A DNA stretch of 37,368 nt from CAZXCQ01 sp964639275. Its GTDB lineage: Bacteria > Desulfobacterota > DSM-4660 > Desulfatiglandales > Desulfatiglandaceae. The notes beneath the pieces were generated by a model. It was not told the origin of the DNA, did no database searches, and worked only from the letters and a program-made list of their open reading frames with translations. The translations under genes were made by a program, and so were the position numbers. Below are positions 16,009 to 24,656 of the stretch, piece after piece. The stretch covers positions 1-37,368 of the forward strand of contig CAZXCQ010000016.1 in assembly GCA_964639275.1 (NCBI GenBank), in the 5' to 3' direction. Each line of letters opens with the position of its first letter. The stretch's first letter is position 1.

Positions 16009-16120
16009 GAAGCCCGTTCTGAAGAAAGAGGAAACGATGAAGTTTCCAATGGAGATCATCAACTCCGACGGGAAAAAGGTCGTCTGCAGGCAGTGTTCCG
16101 GATGTCATGGGTGCAGGTGA
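15980..16120 (+). CDS. Candidate RiPP precursor peptide, 46 aa, CxxCxxCxxC core
   Basis: A short gene with an unusually strong ribosome site (AAAGGAGGG, 15965-15973; 7 nt to ATG 15980), overlapping the PqqD-like gene by 29 nt. The leader is lysine- and glutamate-rich with Y9-E-K-P12-V-L14, which fits the YxxPxL motif that lasso-type RREs bind, then ETMKFPMEII. The C-terminal 11 residues are CRQCSGCHGCR, giving cysteines 36, 39, 42 and 45 at exact three-residue spacing, with no cysteine elsewhere. Position, RBS, leader motif and core all fit a substrate of the adjacent SPASM enzyme. The product could be a thioether-linked peptide or a metal- or cluster-binding peptide. I cannot assign it to a named family. 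Confidence 0.85.
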   Translation: MKDTKKKAYEKPVLKKEETMKFPMEIINSDGKKVVCRQCSGCHGCR

Positions 16121-16159
16121 TCCCCAGTTTCGCATACCTCAAACCAGGACTCTTTTGAG

Positions 16160-16882
16160 ATGGAAGAATGCCTCCATTTCCAGCTCCAGGGGTCCAATCG
16201 CGCCTGCAATGTCTGGCTCTTTGCGACGGACAATCTGAAACTGAAAGACATCTCCCTGGAACCCTTCGACATCATCATATGCGATGGCCCTTATGGGATA
16301 CTGGAACCCCACTGTGAGTGGGACGACTATGACCTTCAAACAAAGGATGGCCGCGAACGGTTCCGCCAGTATTACAGGGCTCTTTTTGACGCCGCACTCA
16401 GGCATCTGAGGCCCACCGGCTCTCTTTTCATATTCAACTACCCGGAAGGAGCGGCCATTATAAAGACACTCCTGGACGAGGAGTTCTCCCTTCACTTCAG
16501 ACGCTGGATCACCTGGATCTACAACAACCATTTTGACTTTGACAGGGGTACCAATTTCCGATGCTCCCACGAGGCAATCCTTTACTACACAAAACAATCC
16601 GACGGCTTCATCTTCAAAGCGGCTGGCGTCCCCGATGTTCTCTCGCATCCAATAAACAAGAATGAGTTCAATTCCTTTAAAGACGGCGCAAAGCCTCTAC
16701 AAGTGATTAAGCACCTCCTGAACGCGACAAGTTCGCCAGGAGGAAGACTACTCAGCCTGTTCGCCGGTTCAGGAACGGACATACTGGCAGCAATAGAGTC
16801 CGATATGGACGCGGTGGGATTCGAAATCAACACCCACAATTTTGGGATGCTTACCACATTCGCTACTGCAAAAGGGAAATGA
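16160..16882 (+). CDS. DNA N4/N6-methyltransferase-like protein
   Basis: A 240-residue AdoMet-dependent methyltransferase fold. The catalytic motif IV reads IIICDGPYGI (about residue 40), i.e. DGPY rather than the usual DPPY/DPPF. The AdoMet motif I LLSLFAGSGTDILAA with GFEIN lies C-terminal (about 200-225), giving the motif IV-before-motif I order of beta-class enzymes. RCSHEAILYYTK is the typical segment between them. It starts 39 nt after the peptide gene with a weak ribosome site, probably in the same operon. It may be a solitary DNA methylase, or may have been recruited to another substrate; no restriction enzyme is recognisable beside it. Function in the cluster is unknown. Confidence 0.8.
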   Translation: MEECLHFQLQGSNRACNVWLFATDNLKLKDISLEPFDIIICDGPYGILEPHCEWDDYDLQTKDGRERFRQYYRALFDAALRHLRPTGSLFIFNYPEGAAIIKTLLDEEFSLHFRRWITWIYNNHFDFDRGTNFRCSHEAILYYTKQSDGFIFKAAGVPDVLSHPINKNEFNSFKDGAKPLQVIKHLLNATSSPGGRLLSLFAGSGTDILAAIESDMDAVGFEINTHNFGMLTTFATAKGK

Positions 16883-16939
16883 AAGACAGATTTTGATTTC
16901 ACAATGGGGCGAAGGCCGCTAAAGCAAGGGGGAATTCCC

Positions 16940-19900
16940 ATGAGCCTTTCAAAAGGACCTCTATCCGAAGATGAACGCTGCGAAAGGGCATCAATAAAAC
17001 TAGACATCGCGATAGACGAGCAAGACCAGGAAAGCTTCAAGAAAATCGTTCAACTTCCCAACGACGATCTTGTTAAAGACATCCTGCGACTTAATACGCC
17101 CGGAGACAGGAACACATTCTGGAAACTGCTTTTGGACGATGAAGGCCGCATTACGATCCAGGCCGAAGTCCTCAATCAAGGCCCGCCAAGTCCCTTCTGG
17201 TCTGCCTTATTTCTAGCCAAAAGGCTTCGAGCGGAGCTTCAAAGCGAAAACTGTGACGATCAAACCAAGAAACTGGATTGGCTTGTTGACCTCCTCGTGA
17301 CTAAGGCCGCAGCCCTAATCCCGAGCAATGAGACTTTCCAATATCTTATCCTAATGATAGAGCTATCGGCGTGTACGGTTGGCGAGCAATCATTAGGGTT
17401 CTCTGAAAAAGCAAAGGGAATAGTTGACATTATCGAAGCTCCCTCCTTCCCTAAGTGGAAACCTCATGCGTATAAGTCTCTCATACATTACAATCAGGGT
17501 ATTGCAAAGTTCCACATGCATTTTCTTTCCGACGCATTGAAGGAATTCAACGAAGCCATCAAAGAATACAAAGAAGCTAAAGAAGATGGCTGTGATCCAA
17601 TTTGGTCAACATACGTATACTACCCCTCAGTGCTTCAAAAGGCTGAAGTCCTCATCAAGATGCAGTTTTCATATAACGCTTTGAATACCCTAATCAAAAT
17701 TGAGGACCAGTCGAACCCTTTACCGTTCCAGATGGCCCGAAGGAATTTGCTGCAGGCAGCATGTTACATTGAACTCGATGACTGGGACAGTTTCTATCAG
17801 CATTTTAAGCACGATGTTAACGAATGCGAGAAAGGAGGTGTGAAGTATTTCCAGCGAAAAGCGCTTGTCGCAGGAGAAGGAAATTTCTTGAAGGCAAGAA
17901 AGGCGCAGGATAAGGATAAGGTGGCCAGACCCTGGCTCCTCACTTCTTCTTACAATTCCCTCGTTCTTGACGCAAAGAAGCATGAGCTGAAGGAGCGGAT
18001 CTCAGATTACCTATGCGCTAAGAATAAACAACCAAAGTCCGTCCCGTTTGATGAACTGGACCTTATTGAGTTCATCAGGCAATATCTTGCCATGTGCCAC
18101 GAGAACAAGTTTGACAGATTGACCATCAAAGAGACCATCCTCGACTTTCTTGAGGCGTTGGCGCCTCTTATCGAGGAAGAACTGAAAGACAGAGAGCCTT
18201 TGTCTTCTTTACCAAAGTCTATGTCAATCGCAAACGAATTGATAGGTCTGCTCAATGACGGCCCTAACTTCATCAAAGACGAGATTTCGGTACTGGAACT
18301 GGATTCTGTGCGCAAAACTGTAAGGGTTTTTGAGGACATAAACGAAACGGTACTCGAATATTGGTTCAAGGCAAAGTGCAAGACAAAGCCTATCTCCCCC
18401 CCTAGGGGTAACCTCCCCGAGGAGTACAGAATACCTTTTGATTTCGAAAGAGGCTTACTGAGTCAACTGCAGGATGGTTATAGGCTTGACTACGTGCGAA
18501 GGAAATTTGACAAGAGGTCGGTCAATGTACGTAAGAAGCTCTTAGATCACATCCTCGGGGATGACGGTCAGTATCATTTTTCCAATTTACAGTCGCTAAG
18601 GGACAGCGTGGTCTGCATTTCCCATGACGAGGAAAGTTGCGAGAATGCTCGGACCGCCACTTGTGAGACGGCGAGTGATTGCCTTCAGCATGTCATAGAT
18701 TCTATTCGCTCAGGGGGACACAATACCAAAGGAATTTTGGAGTTTGCCGACTACGATGAAATTTTGAAGGTGGAATCGCAGAGATTTGATAAACATAAGA
18801 CAGATCGTAGTATGCAGCCTTTGCCTCGTAATCTGTCTGGAAACACAAACAACGATGCCCTGTTTTTCAATTATGTTGGGCTTCGGAGGTGGAATTCTTA
18901 CACCCCAGCACTTTCGTTTTCAGTCGGTGGCGGACATTTTGTGTTTGTATCTAAGCTCCAAGAGAATGGATTAGATAGGAGTCCAGTCCATATGGGCGTG
19001 GCTGTGGATCCTGGGTTTGATTTCATTCGAAATTTCTTTCGTCAAGGTTTCACGCTGACCGACATTGATATTGTTCTTCTTACTCACGGCCATCCTGATC
19101 ACATAAGGGACTTCCCTGCAATTGTCGAATTGCTAAACGAAAACAGAGCACGTAACAGGCCGAGAAAGAAGGATAAGCCCCTTATATATGCTATCATGAG
19201 TCTTGGGTGTTATAAAAGGCTTGAGGATCATATCGCACGCCCCCCATTCAAGGAGTTGTTCTATGATACAATCATTGTAGATCCCGACGAGGGTTTTGAT
19301 TCCGGACCTGAGCCTCCGTTTCGGTTCATCTGGGATGAGAAAAACCGCAGGGGTGTAAAGCTAATCCCTCCAGACCACGAGTGCGAGAACAGCAAGGAGC
19401 CAGTCCTGGAGGTTAAGTCTTTTAAGGCTTTGCATGACGATCATAGTCAGTCGGACAGCTATGGATATATCTTAACTCTTAGGGCTCCGGAGAATTGCGG
19501 CAAAGTGTCCATCGGATTTACTGGTGATTCAAAGTGGTTTCCTGAATATGCTAAGGATTTCACAGAATGTGATCTCATATGTTCGCATATCGGCTCTATC
19601 GCAGAACCGAAGCCGGGAAAGTTCCTCAAGGATTACGACTTTGTGGGCAAAGCTGAAAGGCTTATGAGAAAGAAGAATCACCCTTATCTTTTTGGAGAAA
19701 TTCTGTTCTTGCAAGACTGGAAGAACCTTATGTGGAAGGCAGGCAAAAAGGCTTTGATTTTGATCTCTGAGTTTGGAGAAGAAATGAAGGGCCAGATCCG
19801 AAGTGATCTTGCCAAGAGACTGAATGTCCCTAGAAAAGGGTCTGGTTGTTGGAGCGACTTGGGAGGCGGTATGCTCTCAAAATGTGGGGTTTTCCCCCAC

Positions 19901-20287
19901 TTCATTTCGGCGATATGCAAGAAGGATTGTGGTAGACTAGATGACTGCAAAAAGGGAGCTGAGAACATCTATACAATTCCCGTTGATGTGGGTCTTCGTA
20001 TCAGCATGCCTTTAGGGAGGAATAGCGGCGCGGTCTCTGAGAATGATCTTCCGGGGAGAGTCCATTGTGTCATCTGTGAGGAGTTTGTAGACCCCGACAA
20101 GATCGACTATGAAGTCTACAGTCACGAGGAGGCCATCTTTTACGTCTGCGGAACATGTCTTCGCTCTAAATCTGTTGATGTAAGGCACTCAGTCTATCAG
20201 AAGTATCACGAGAAAGGGCGTGAAATTGAGAAGTTCGTCCCAAAAAGACATAATTCGGAAAGAGATCGCCGATTACAACTCAATTGA
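16940..20287 (+). CDS. Large protein: helical repeat region plus metallo-beta-lactamase-fold hydrolase domain
   Basis: About 1115 residues from ATG 16940, which has AGGGGG upstream; ATG 16904 lacks one. The N-terminal half (about 1-600) is helical and partly TPR-like (for example ALKEFNEAIKEYKEAKED). The C-terminal half has the MBL metal motif THGHPDHIRD (about residue 716), a later GFTGDSKWF supplying the bridging Asp, and SHIGS supplying a histidine. The tail has paired cysteines CVICEEF..CGTC that could bind zinc. The MBL part suggests hydrolase activity on a phosphoester, nucleic acid or thioester; the substrate is unknown. The end overlaps the next gene by 68 nt. I do not recognise this architecture as a named family. 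Confidence 0.75.
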   Translation: MSLSKGPLSEDERCERASIKLDIAIDEQDQESFKKIVQLPNDDLVKDILRLNTPGDRNTFWKLLLDDEGRITIQAEVLNQGPPSPFWSALFLAKRLRAELQSENCDDQTKKLDWLVDLLVTKAAALIPSNETFQYLILMIELSACTVGEQSLGFSEKAKGIVDIIEAPSFPKWKPHAYKSLIHYNQGIAKFHMHFLSDALKEFNEAIKEYKEAKEDGCDPIWSTYVYYPSVLQKAEVLIKMQFSYNALNTLIKIEDQSNPLPFQMARRNLLQAACYIELDDWDSFYQHFKHDVNECEKGGVKYFQRKALVAGEGNFLKARKAQDKDKVARPWLLTSSYNSLVLDAKKHELKERISDYLCAKNKQPKSVPFDELDLIEFIRQYLAMCHENKFDRLTIKETILDFLEALAPLIEEELKDREPLSSLPKSMSIANELIGLLNDGPNFIKDEISVLELDSVRKTVRVFEDINETVLEYWFKAKCKTKPISPPRGNLPEEYRIPFDFERGLLSQLQDGYRLDYVRRKFDKRSVNVRKKLLDHILGDDGQYHFSNLQSLRDSVVCISHDEESCENARTATCETASDCLQHVIDSIRSGGHNTKGILEFADYDEILKVESQRFDKHKTDRSMQPLPRNLSGNTNNDALFFNYVGLRRWNSYTPALSFSVGGGHFVFVSKLQENGLDRSPVHMGVAVDPGFDFIRNFFRQGFTLTDIDIVLLTHGHPDHIRDFPAIVELLNENRARNRPRKKDKPLIYAIMSLGCYKRLEDHIARPPFKELFYDTIIVDPDEGFDSGPEPPFRFIWDEKNRRGVKLIPPDHECENSKEPVLEVKSFKALHDDHSQSDSYGYILTLRAPENCGKVSIGFTGDSKWFPEYAKDFTECDLICSHIGSIAEPKPGKFLKDYDFVGKAERLMRKKNHPYLFGEILFLQDWKNLMWKAGKKALILISEFGEEMKGQIRSDLAKRLNVPRKGSGCWSDLGGGMLSKCGVFPHFISAICKKDCGRLDDCKKGAENIYTIPVDVGLRISMPLGRNSGAVSENDLPGRVHCVICEEFVDPDKIDYEVYSHEEAIFYVCGTCLRSKSVDVRHSVYQKYHEKGREIEKFVPKRHNSERDRRLQLN

Positions 20288-21068
20288 CCTATCGATTATC
20301 GCGAGTGCGTTAGGGAGAGCATGCAAGGCCTCTTCCGATTTGGGGAGGGTTTGCCTCCCGACCTATGTTCTTAGTCGGTATGGTACTGCTGCATCGCTAT
20401 TCTCTGAGGAAAGAATCAGGGCAGAACAACATGCGGACGGTGGTTGGACCGACATCATTGAAACTGCTCTGCTAACGGCAATATGTAAGGCAAGACATGC
20501 ATTGAAGAAGTGCCATTCTGCTGGCCTCTCATGGATTTTAAAGTCTAGGAATGCGGACGGAGGTTGGGGAAAAACGGAGCGTGACATTTCACGCATTCTT
20601 GTCACGGGCTTAGTCCTTTATCTTCTGCCCGAACTCGCCGACGATGCCGCCGCTGCATGGCTTGTGGGCGAATGGGGAAAGGATATGCACCAGGAAACGC
20701 GGCTGACATACAAAGGGGCGTTCTTCTTGATGGGACTTTCTGTGTCAGGGGTGCGTTCCGATAGTTATCCTCTTATTGGTGAGACCTATCGCTTTCTATC
20801 CGATGAACAGAATGAGGATGGCGGGTTTGGCCCATGGAAGAACCACCCGATTGGCAGCGAACCCTGGTCCACAGGGATTGTGCTCCTGGGCCTCCTCTCT
20901 TATCCCGAGTTGGTCAAGAAGGATGTGGTGGAAAGGGCTGTCGAATGGCTGGAAAGAACCCAGTTATCCAACGGCCTTTGGGCCTATCATTACATTGAGG
21001 AAGGCTCCGCCTATGCGTACTGGGGCCTGGTTGAAGCGTTAAAATTCCTGTCCAAGGCGTCACCCTGA
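20220..21068 (+). CDS. Prenyltransferase/squalene-cyclase-repeat (alpha/alpha-toroid) protein
   Basis: A 282-residue protein with several repeats of the terpenoid-cyclase toroid type: ADGGWTD (about residue 72), NADGGWGKTERDIS (about 110), NEDGGFGPW (about 195), and a terminal SNGLWAYHYIEEGSAYAYWGLVEAL. It lacks the DxDD acid motif of squalene-hopene/diterpene class II cyclases and is about half their length, so terpene cyclisation is doubtful. A toroid acting on a peptide or lipid, or as a scaffold, is possible. Start GTG 20220 overlaps the upstream gene by 68 nt and is the first start in a long frame; an internal start is possible. Its stop overlaps the next ATG by 1 nt, indicating coupling to the asparagine synthetase homologue. 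Confidence 0.75.
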   Translation: MKLRSSSQKDIIRKEIADYNSIDLSIIASALGRACKASSDLGRVCLPTYVLSRYGTAASLFSEERIRAEQHADGGWTDIIETALLTAICKARHALKKCHSAGLSWILKSRNADGGWGKTERDISRILVTGLVLYLLPELADDAAAAWLVGEWGKDMHQETRLTYKGAFFLMGLSVSGVRSDSYPLIGETYRFLSDEQNEDGGFGPWKNHPIGSEPWSTGIVLLGLLSYPELVKKDVVERAVEWLERTQLSNGLWAYHYIEEGSAYAYWGLVEALKFLSKASP

Positions 21069-22819
21069 TGTGCGGGATCTGTGGCATCTATAACGAAAGG
21101 AATGAAGGCTTGGTTGTTGAAATGCTGGATGCCATCCGCCATCGTGGACCGGACTCCTTCAAAACCCTTATTTTTGCCAACCATTCCATGGGCGAATGTG
21201 GCCTGAACATTGTGAGCACACGTCCCGATGTTTACCCCCATGTGGACGGAAAGGCTGACATCGCCCTGCTCTTTAACGGAGAGATATACAATTACAAAGA
21301 TATCCAAAGGGACATCCTTAATGGGGAGGATGTACCAGCCCCAATGGCTGATTCTGATGTGATCTTGCCTCTCTACACAAGATATGGAGAGGGCTTTGCC
21401 CGATATCTGAAAGGTATGTTCGCCACTGCGATTGTGGATCACGACAGAATCGTGCTGGCGCGAGACAAGTTCGGCATCAAACCTCTTTACTACTGCTGGC
21501 GCGGAGATAGACTCATTTTCGGCTCCGAAATAAAGGCCTTACTACGACATCCCGACGTCCCGGCAGATCTTGATTTGGACGCCTTAGATGAAATCCTGGT
21601 CTTCGGCTACATCTTCTCCCCCGAAAAAACTCCTCTTAAACATGTTCGGCAGGTTCCACCGGGAGTGGTACTGACCTTTGATGGACACAGGATCACGACG
21701 CACTCTTACTGCCATATCCCGCAACCGTTTTATGCAAATGGCAGGGGGTTGAAATACCTAGATGCCGTGGAGTTACTCCGTGCTGCTTTAGTCAAGACCC
21801 TTGGCGTCTTTCAAAACCATGATGCCCATCCGAAGGGGATTTATCTTTCCGGTGGTCTGGATTCCACGCTCATGGCCGTTCTAGGCACGGAAGTCGATGG
21901 CGTCCCCGTAAAGACATACACGCTTTATGATTCGCCGGATGCCCCCGACCTGATCTCTGCCAGAGAAGTGGCGAGGGCGATTGGATCAGAGCATACGGAG
22001 ATACTTGTTGAGCAAGAAGACTATTTGAGGGAGCTACCCCATTTTGTGTACCATTATGAAAACCTGGTGGCTGGGGGTGTATTTGACATCCAGGGCGGGA
22101 TGGCATTTCAGATCCTGTCCAGGCACATCTCAGAATACCACAGGGTGGCCTTCACGGGCGAGGGAGCGGATGAGCTGTTTGGAGGCTACTACTGGATCTA
22201 CACCCACCCGCTGGGTTTTTCCGACCGCATCCGAGGAAGGACCTCCTTGGTCTCACCCGGCTCCGGAGTAAGGTCGATAGTCAATGGGATCTTTCCCCAG
22301 CCTGAAGACGAAAAGCTGTACCGCAAGAACCTCTTCGACATTCTCATGAAATCAGGCCTGTCAAACTATCACCTCTGGAGTGTGGACAGATCCTGTTCTG
22401 CTTTCGGGTTCGAAGCAAGGCCTCCCTATCTCTATGACGACCTCGCCGACCTTGCTCTCTCGTTACCGATTGAATTCAAGGTGCCCGACTGTGCAACGAC
22501 CAAAAGGATACTGAAGGACGCTGCTTTGTCTTTCTTCAAAAAGTATGGATTGACGCCGGTTATCAGCAGAAAGAAATACGGGATGCCGACTGCTCTTGAT
22601 CATATTAGGCCAAAAGTCCAAGAGAGAATTGACAGCATTGTTCCCCCAAAGGCAATATCGTCGCATCCTTTCCGCCAATATCTGAGGTCACCCACTGACG
22701 TCCTGATGTTTGACCTTTTTTATTACTTGATCATAGATCAAAGGGGCAAATATGATCCCAGCTTTTCCATTTCGGATTTCTATGAATCCTCCACAAATGA
22801 GCGCATGTATGCAGACTGA
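21068..22819 (+). CDS. Glutamine-dependent asparagine synthetase (AsnB) homologue
   Basis: A 583-residue two-domain amidotransferase. The nucleophile Cys2 is present (MCGICGIYNE), with RHRGPDS and LLFNGEIYNY in the N-terminal glutaminase domain. The synthetase domain has the ATP-pyrophosphatase loop YLSGGLDSTLMA (about residue 260) and TGEGADELFGGYYW (about 363). It could make asparagine, but its place in this operon points to amidation or adenylation of the peptide or another product. Lasso-peptide cyclases are AsnB homologues, which makes the pairing with a YxxPxL leader and a PqqD-like protein notable. Unlike many lasso cyclases the glutaminase domain looks intact. It is coupled by 1-nt overlap to the toroid gene. 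Confidence 0.9.
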   Translation: MCGICGIYNERNEGLVVEMLDAIRHRGPDSFKTLIFANHSMGECGLNIVSTRPDVYPHVDGKADIALLFNGEIYNYKDIQRDILNGEDVPAPMADSDVILPLYTRYGEGFARYLKGMFATAIVDHDRIVLARDKFGIKPLYYCWRGDRLIFGSEIKALLRHPDVPADLDLDALDEILVFGYIFSPEKTPLKHVRQVPPGVVLTFDGHRITTHSYCHIPQPFYANGRGLKYLDAVELLRAALVKTLGVFQNHDAHPKGIYLSGGLDSTLMAVLGTEVDGVPVKTYTLYDSPDAPDLISAREVARAIGSEHTEILVEQEDYLRELPHFVYHYENLVAGGVFDIQGGMAFQILSRHISEYHRVAFTGEGADELFGGYYWIYTHPLGFSDRIRGRTSLVSPGSGVRSIVNGIFPQPEDEKLYRKNLFDILMKSGLSNYHLWSVDRSCSAFGFEARPPYLYDDLADLALSLPIEFKVPDCATTKRILKDAALSFFKKYGLTPVISRKKYGMPTALDHIRPKVQERIDSIVPPKAISSHPFRQYLRSPTDVLMFDLFYYLIIDQRGKYDPSFSISDFYESSTNERMYAD

Positions 22820-22879
22820 ATTGTGAATACAGTGATATTGTGTCAAGGTGTTTTTTTCGATCTTAACTGAGGGTAGCCA

Positions 22880-23524
22880 GTGGAATGGAATGCAGACAAC
22901 ATAAGAGAGAAATATGGGTTTGACGCGGTCGGCATTGTGAAGGAAGAGGGTAAGAGCATTATCATCTTAGGTCTAGAAACAAGGCCTGATAGAGATCTGG
23001 ACGAGTTTATCGGGGGGGTAAGCTGGTGTTATTCTGGTTTCGAAAAACATTTTTCTCCGAGAATCAACGAGGTCCTTATTGATATAGAAGATGCGGATAG
23101 AGACGCAAAACCGATTCCGGGCGATGCCAATTCTATTAGACTAAAAGAAAAGGCTGTCAAGTCCGGAATAGGGGTGCAGGCAAGGAATACTCTCATAGTT
23201 GACAATAGATTCCAAAGCAGACTGAGATTTAAGGCTATAGAGACATTCTTGGACATACGGCCGACAGGAGATGGAGTCTATGCACGTGCTTTGAATCCTC
23301 GCTGTGAAGAGTGTTGTTTGTGCGAATTGGCCTGCCCGGTTGGTATTCTCCAAAATTATAAGCTTATTGAGGAGGAAAAGTGCATCGCTCATAGGCAGTT
23401 AACCCATGTGACCCCGGGCCTTGTTCGGTGCAATCTGTGCTGGATAGCCTGCACAAAGGACTACGGTTGGGCTCAGCAAATGGCGCGGGAAAAAGATAAA
23501 ATCGTGGGAAATTTTCTACCATAA
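22880..23524 (+). CDS. Double [4Fe-4S] cluster protein (QueG C-terminal-like)
   Basis: A 214-residue iron-sulfur protein. Cluster ligands are CEECCLCELACPVG (about residues 140-153), then a downstream C in EEEKCIAHR and CNLCWIACTKDYGW, giving the double ferredoxin pattern of epoxyqueuosine reductase and reductive dehalogenases. The B12-binding fold of QueG is not visible; the N-terminal 130 residues are unassigned. It probably transfers electrons to a neighbouring enzyme. GTG 22880 has GAGGGT upstream. It is 60 nt after the AsnB homologue and 1 nt before the glycosyltransferase gene, so same operon. True QueG activity is unlikely at this length. Confidence 0.78.
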   Translation: MEWNADNIREKYGFDAVGIVKEEGKSIIILGLETRPDRDLDEFIGGVSWCYSGFEKHFSPRINEVLIDIEDADRDAKPIPGDANSIRLKEKAVKSGIGVQARNTLIVDNRFQSRLRFKAIETFLDIRPTGDGVYARALNPRCEECCLCELACPVGILQNYKLIEEEKCIAHRQLTHVTPGLVRCNLCWIACTKDYGWAQQMAREKDKIVGNFLP

Positions 23525-23525
23525 G

Positions 23526-24641
23526 ATGCGAATATGCCTTATCAGCAAATATCCTCCTATCCAGGGTGGAATTGCCTCCAGAACCTACTGGATGGCACAG
23601 GGGCTTGCCGAGCGGGGCATTGAAGTCCACATTGTTACAAATGCAAACTGCGTTGAGTCAGAATACCTGATCGAGGACCCCTCCCCTGAACCTCCCCCCC
23701 ATGTGCACATTCATTTCATCGCCGCTGACCTCCCGTGGCATATTCCCTATTCTGAACTATACATGCCAAGGCTTCTGGACAAGGGCCTGCAAGTCATTCG
23801 CGGAAACCAAATCGACCTCCTAGATGCGGGCTACCTCATCCCTTACGGAATCGTCGGGTACCTCCTTTCTGAGATAACGGGAATCCCTTATGTCTTGCGG
23901 CATGGAGGCAGTGACCTCGAAAAGTTCCTTAGGCAGGGTGTATTTAACGATCTTCTGAAAAAGGTGGTACAAAACGCCGCGACCATCATCACCGACAGTC
24001 AAAACAAGGAGCTTTTTCAAAGTCTTAATTCGAGACTCTACATAGTCCCCAGGTATATACCCGACGAGAGATTCTTCAAGCCATCCATGTCACCGCATGG
24101 AACAGCAGTCTTCGGTTACATAGGGAAGATCAACTATTATTGGAGATACAAGAGCCTCCACAGGATTTTGGAAATCTTTTCTGGACTTAAGGAGGACTAC
24201 CGTTTGATTTTTGTTGGTCAAGGCAAGGGCTTCGAAGACTTTTCGGGATTCGTTGCCAGATACGATCGGGAAAAATGGGAGTTTCGAAAGTTTGTCCATC
24301 CAGCAAATATGCCGCGTTTACTCAATGGGATAGATTTTCTTGTTTGCTTCGCCAAGGATAACCCTATTCAGGATTTTTCGAATATTCTTTGCGAGGCCCT
24401 GTGGTCGGGAGTCCGGGTGCTAACGGATGAGACAATGGATTTGGGCATCTATAAGCAGTATATAGAGCTGGCTGATGAAGATCAGATCGTCAATTTACAC
24501 ATAGATGACGTTGGAGCGACACGATCCAAAATCGGTGAGATGATAAGAGGCTGGAAAGGGCCAGATCGGTACAACAACAAATTGAAATACAACTTCAATA
24601 GGTATATAGCCGCAAATTTCGAGATATATAATGGAATTTAG
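23526..24641 (+). CDS. Glycosyltransferase, GT-B fold (GT4-like)
   Basis: A 371-residue GT-B enzyme. The N-terminal nucleotide-sugar-independent domain opens MRICLISKYPPIQGGIASRT, with the typical glycine-rich GGIASR loop. PYVLRHGGSDLEKF is the usual acceptor-side histidine/glycine segment. The C-terminal domain has FGYIGKINYYWRYKSLHRIL, YRLIFVGQGKGFEDF and FLVCFAKDNPIQDFSNILCEALWSG, the donor-binding E-containing motif. It would attach a sugar to a product of the cluster or to a surface glycan. ATG 23526 begins one nucleotide after the preceding stop. No membrane segment or signal is seen. Confidence 0.85.
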   Translation: MRICLISKYPPIQGGIASRTYWMAQGLAERGIEVHIVTNANCVESEYLIEDPSPEPPPHVHIHFIAADLPWHIPYSELYMPRLLDKGLQVIRGNQIDLLDAGYLIPYGIVGYLLSEITGIPYVLRHGGSDLEKFLRQGVFNDLLKKVVQNAATIITDSQNKELFQSLNSRLYIVPRYIPDERFFKPSMSPHGTAVFGYIGKINYYWRYKSLHRILEIFSGLKEDYRLIFVGQGKGFEDFSGFVARYDREKWEFRKFVHPANMPRLLNGIDFLVCFAKDNPIQDFSNILCEALWSGVRVLTDETMDLGIYKQYIELADEDQIVNLHIDDVGATRSKIGEMIRGWKGPDRYNNKLKYNFNRYIAANFEIYNGI

Positions 24642-24656
24642 AAGATAAGCTCTGTC

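Noticed and set aside
14672..16120. Classical lasso-peptide cluster
   Set aside because: The leader has YxxPxL and an AsnB homologue is present, but there is no B2-type cysteine protease and the core is a Cys-periodic peptide, so the label does not fit.
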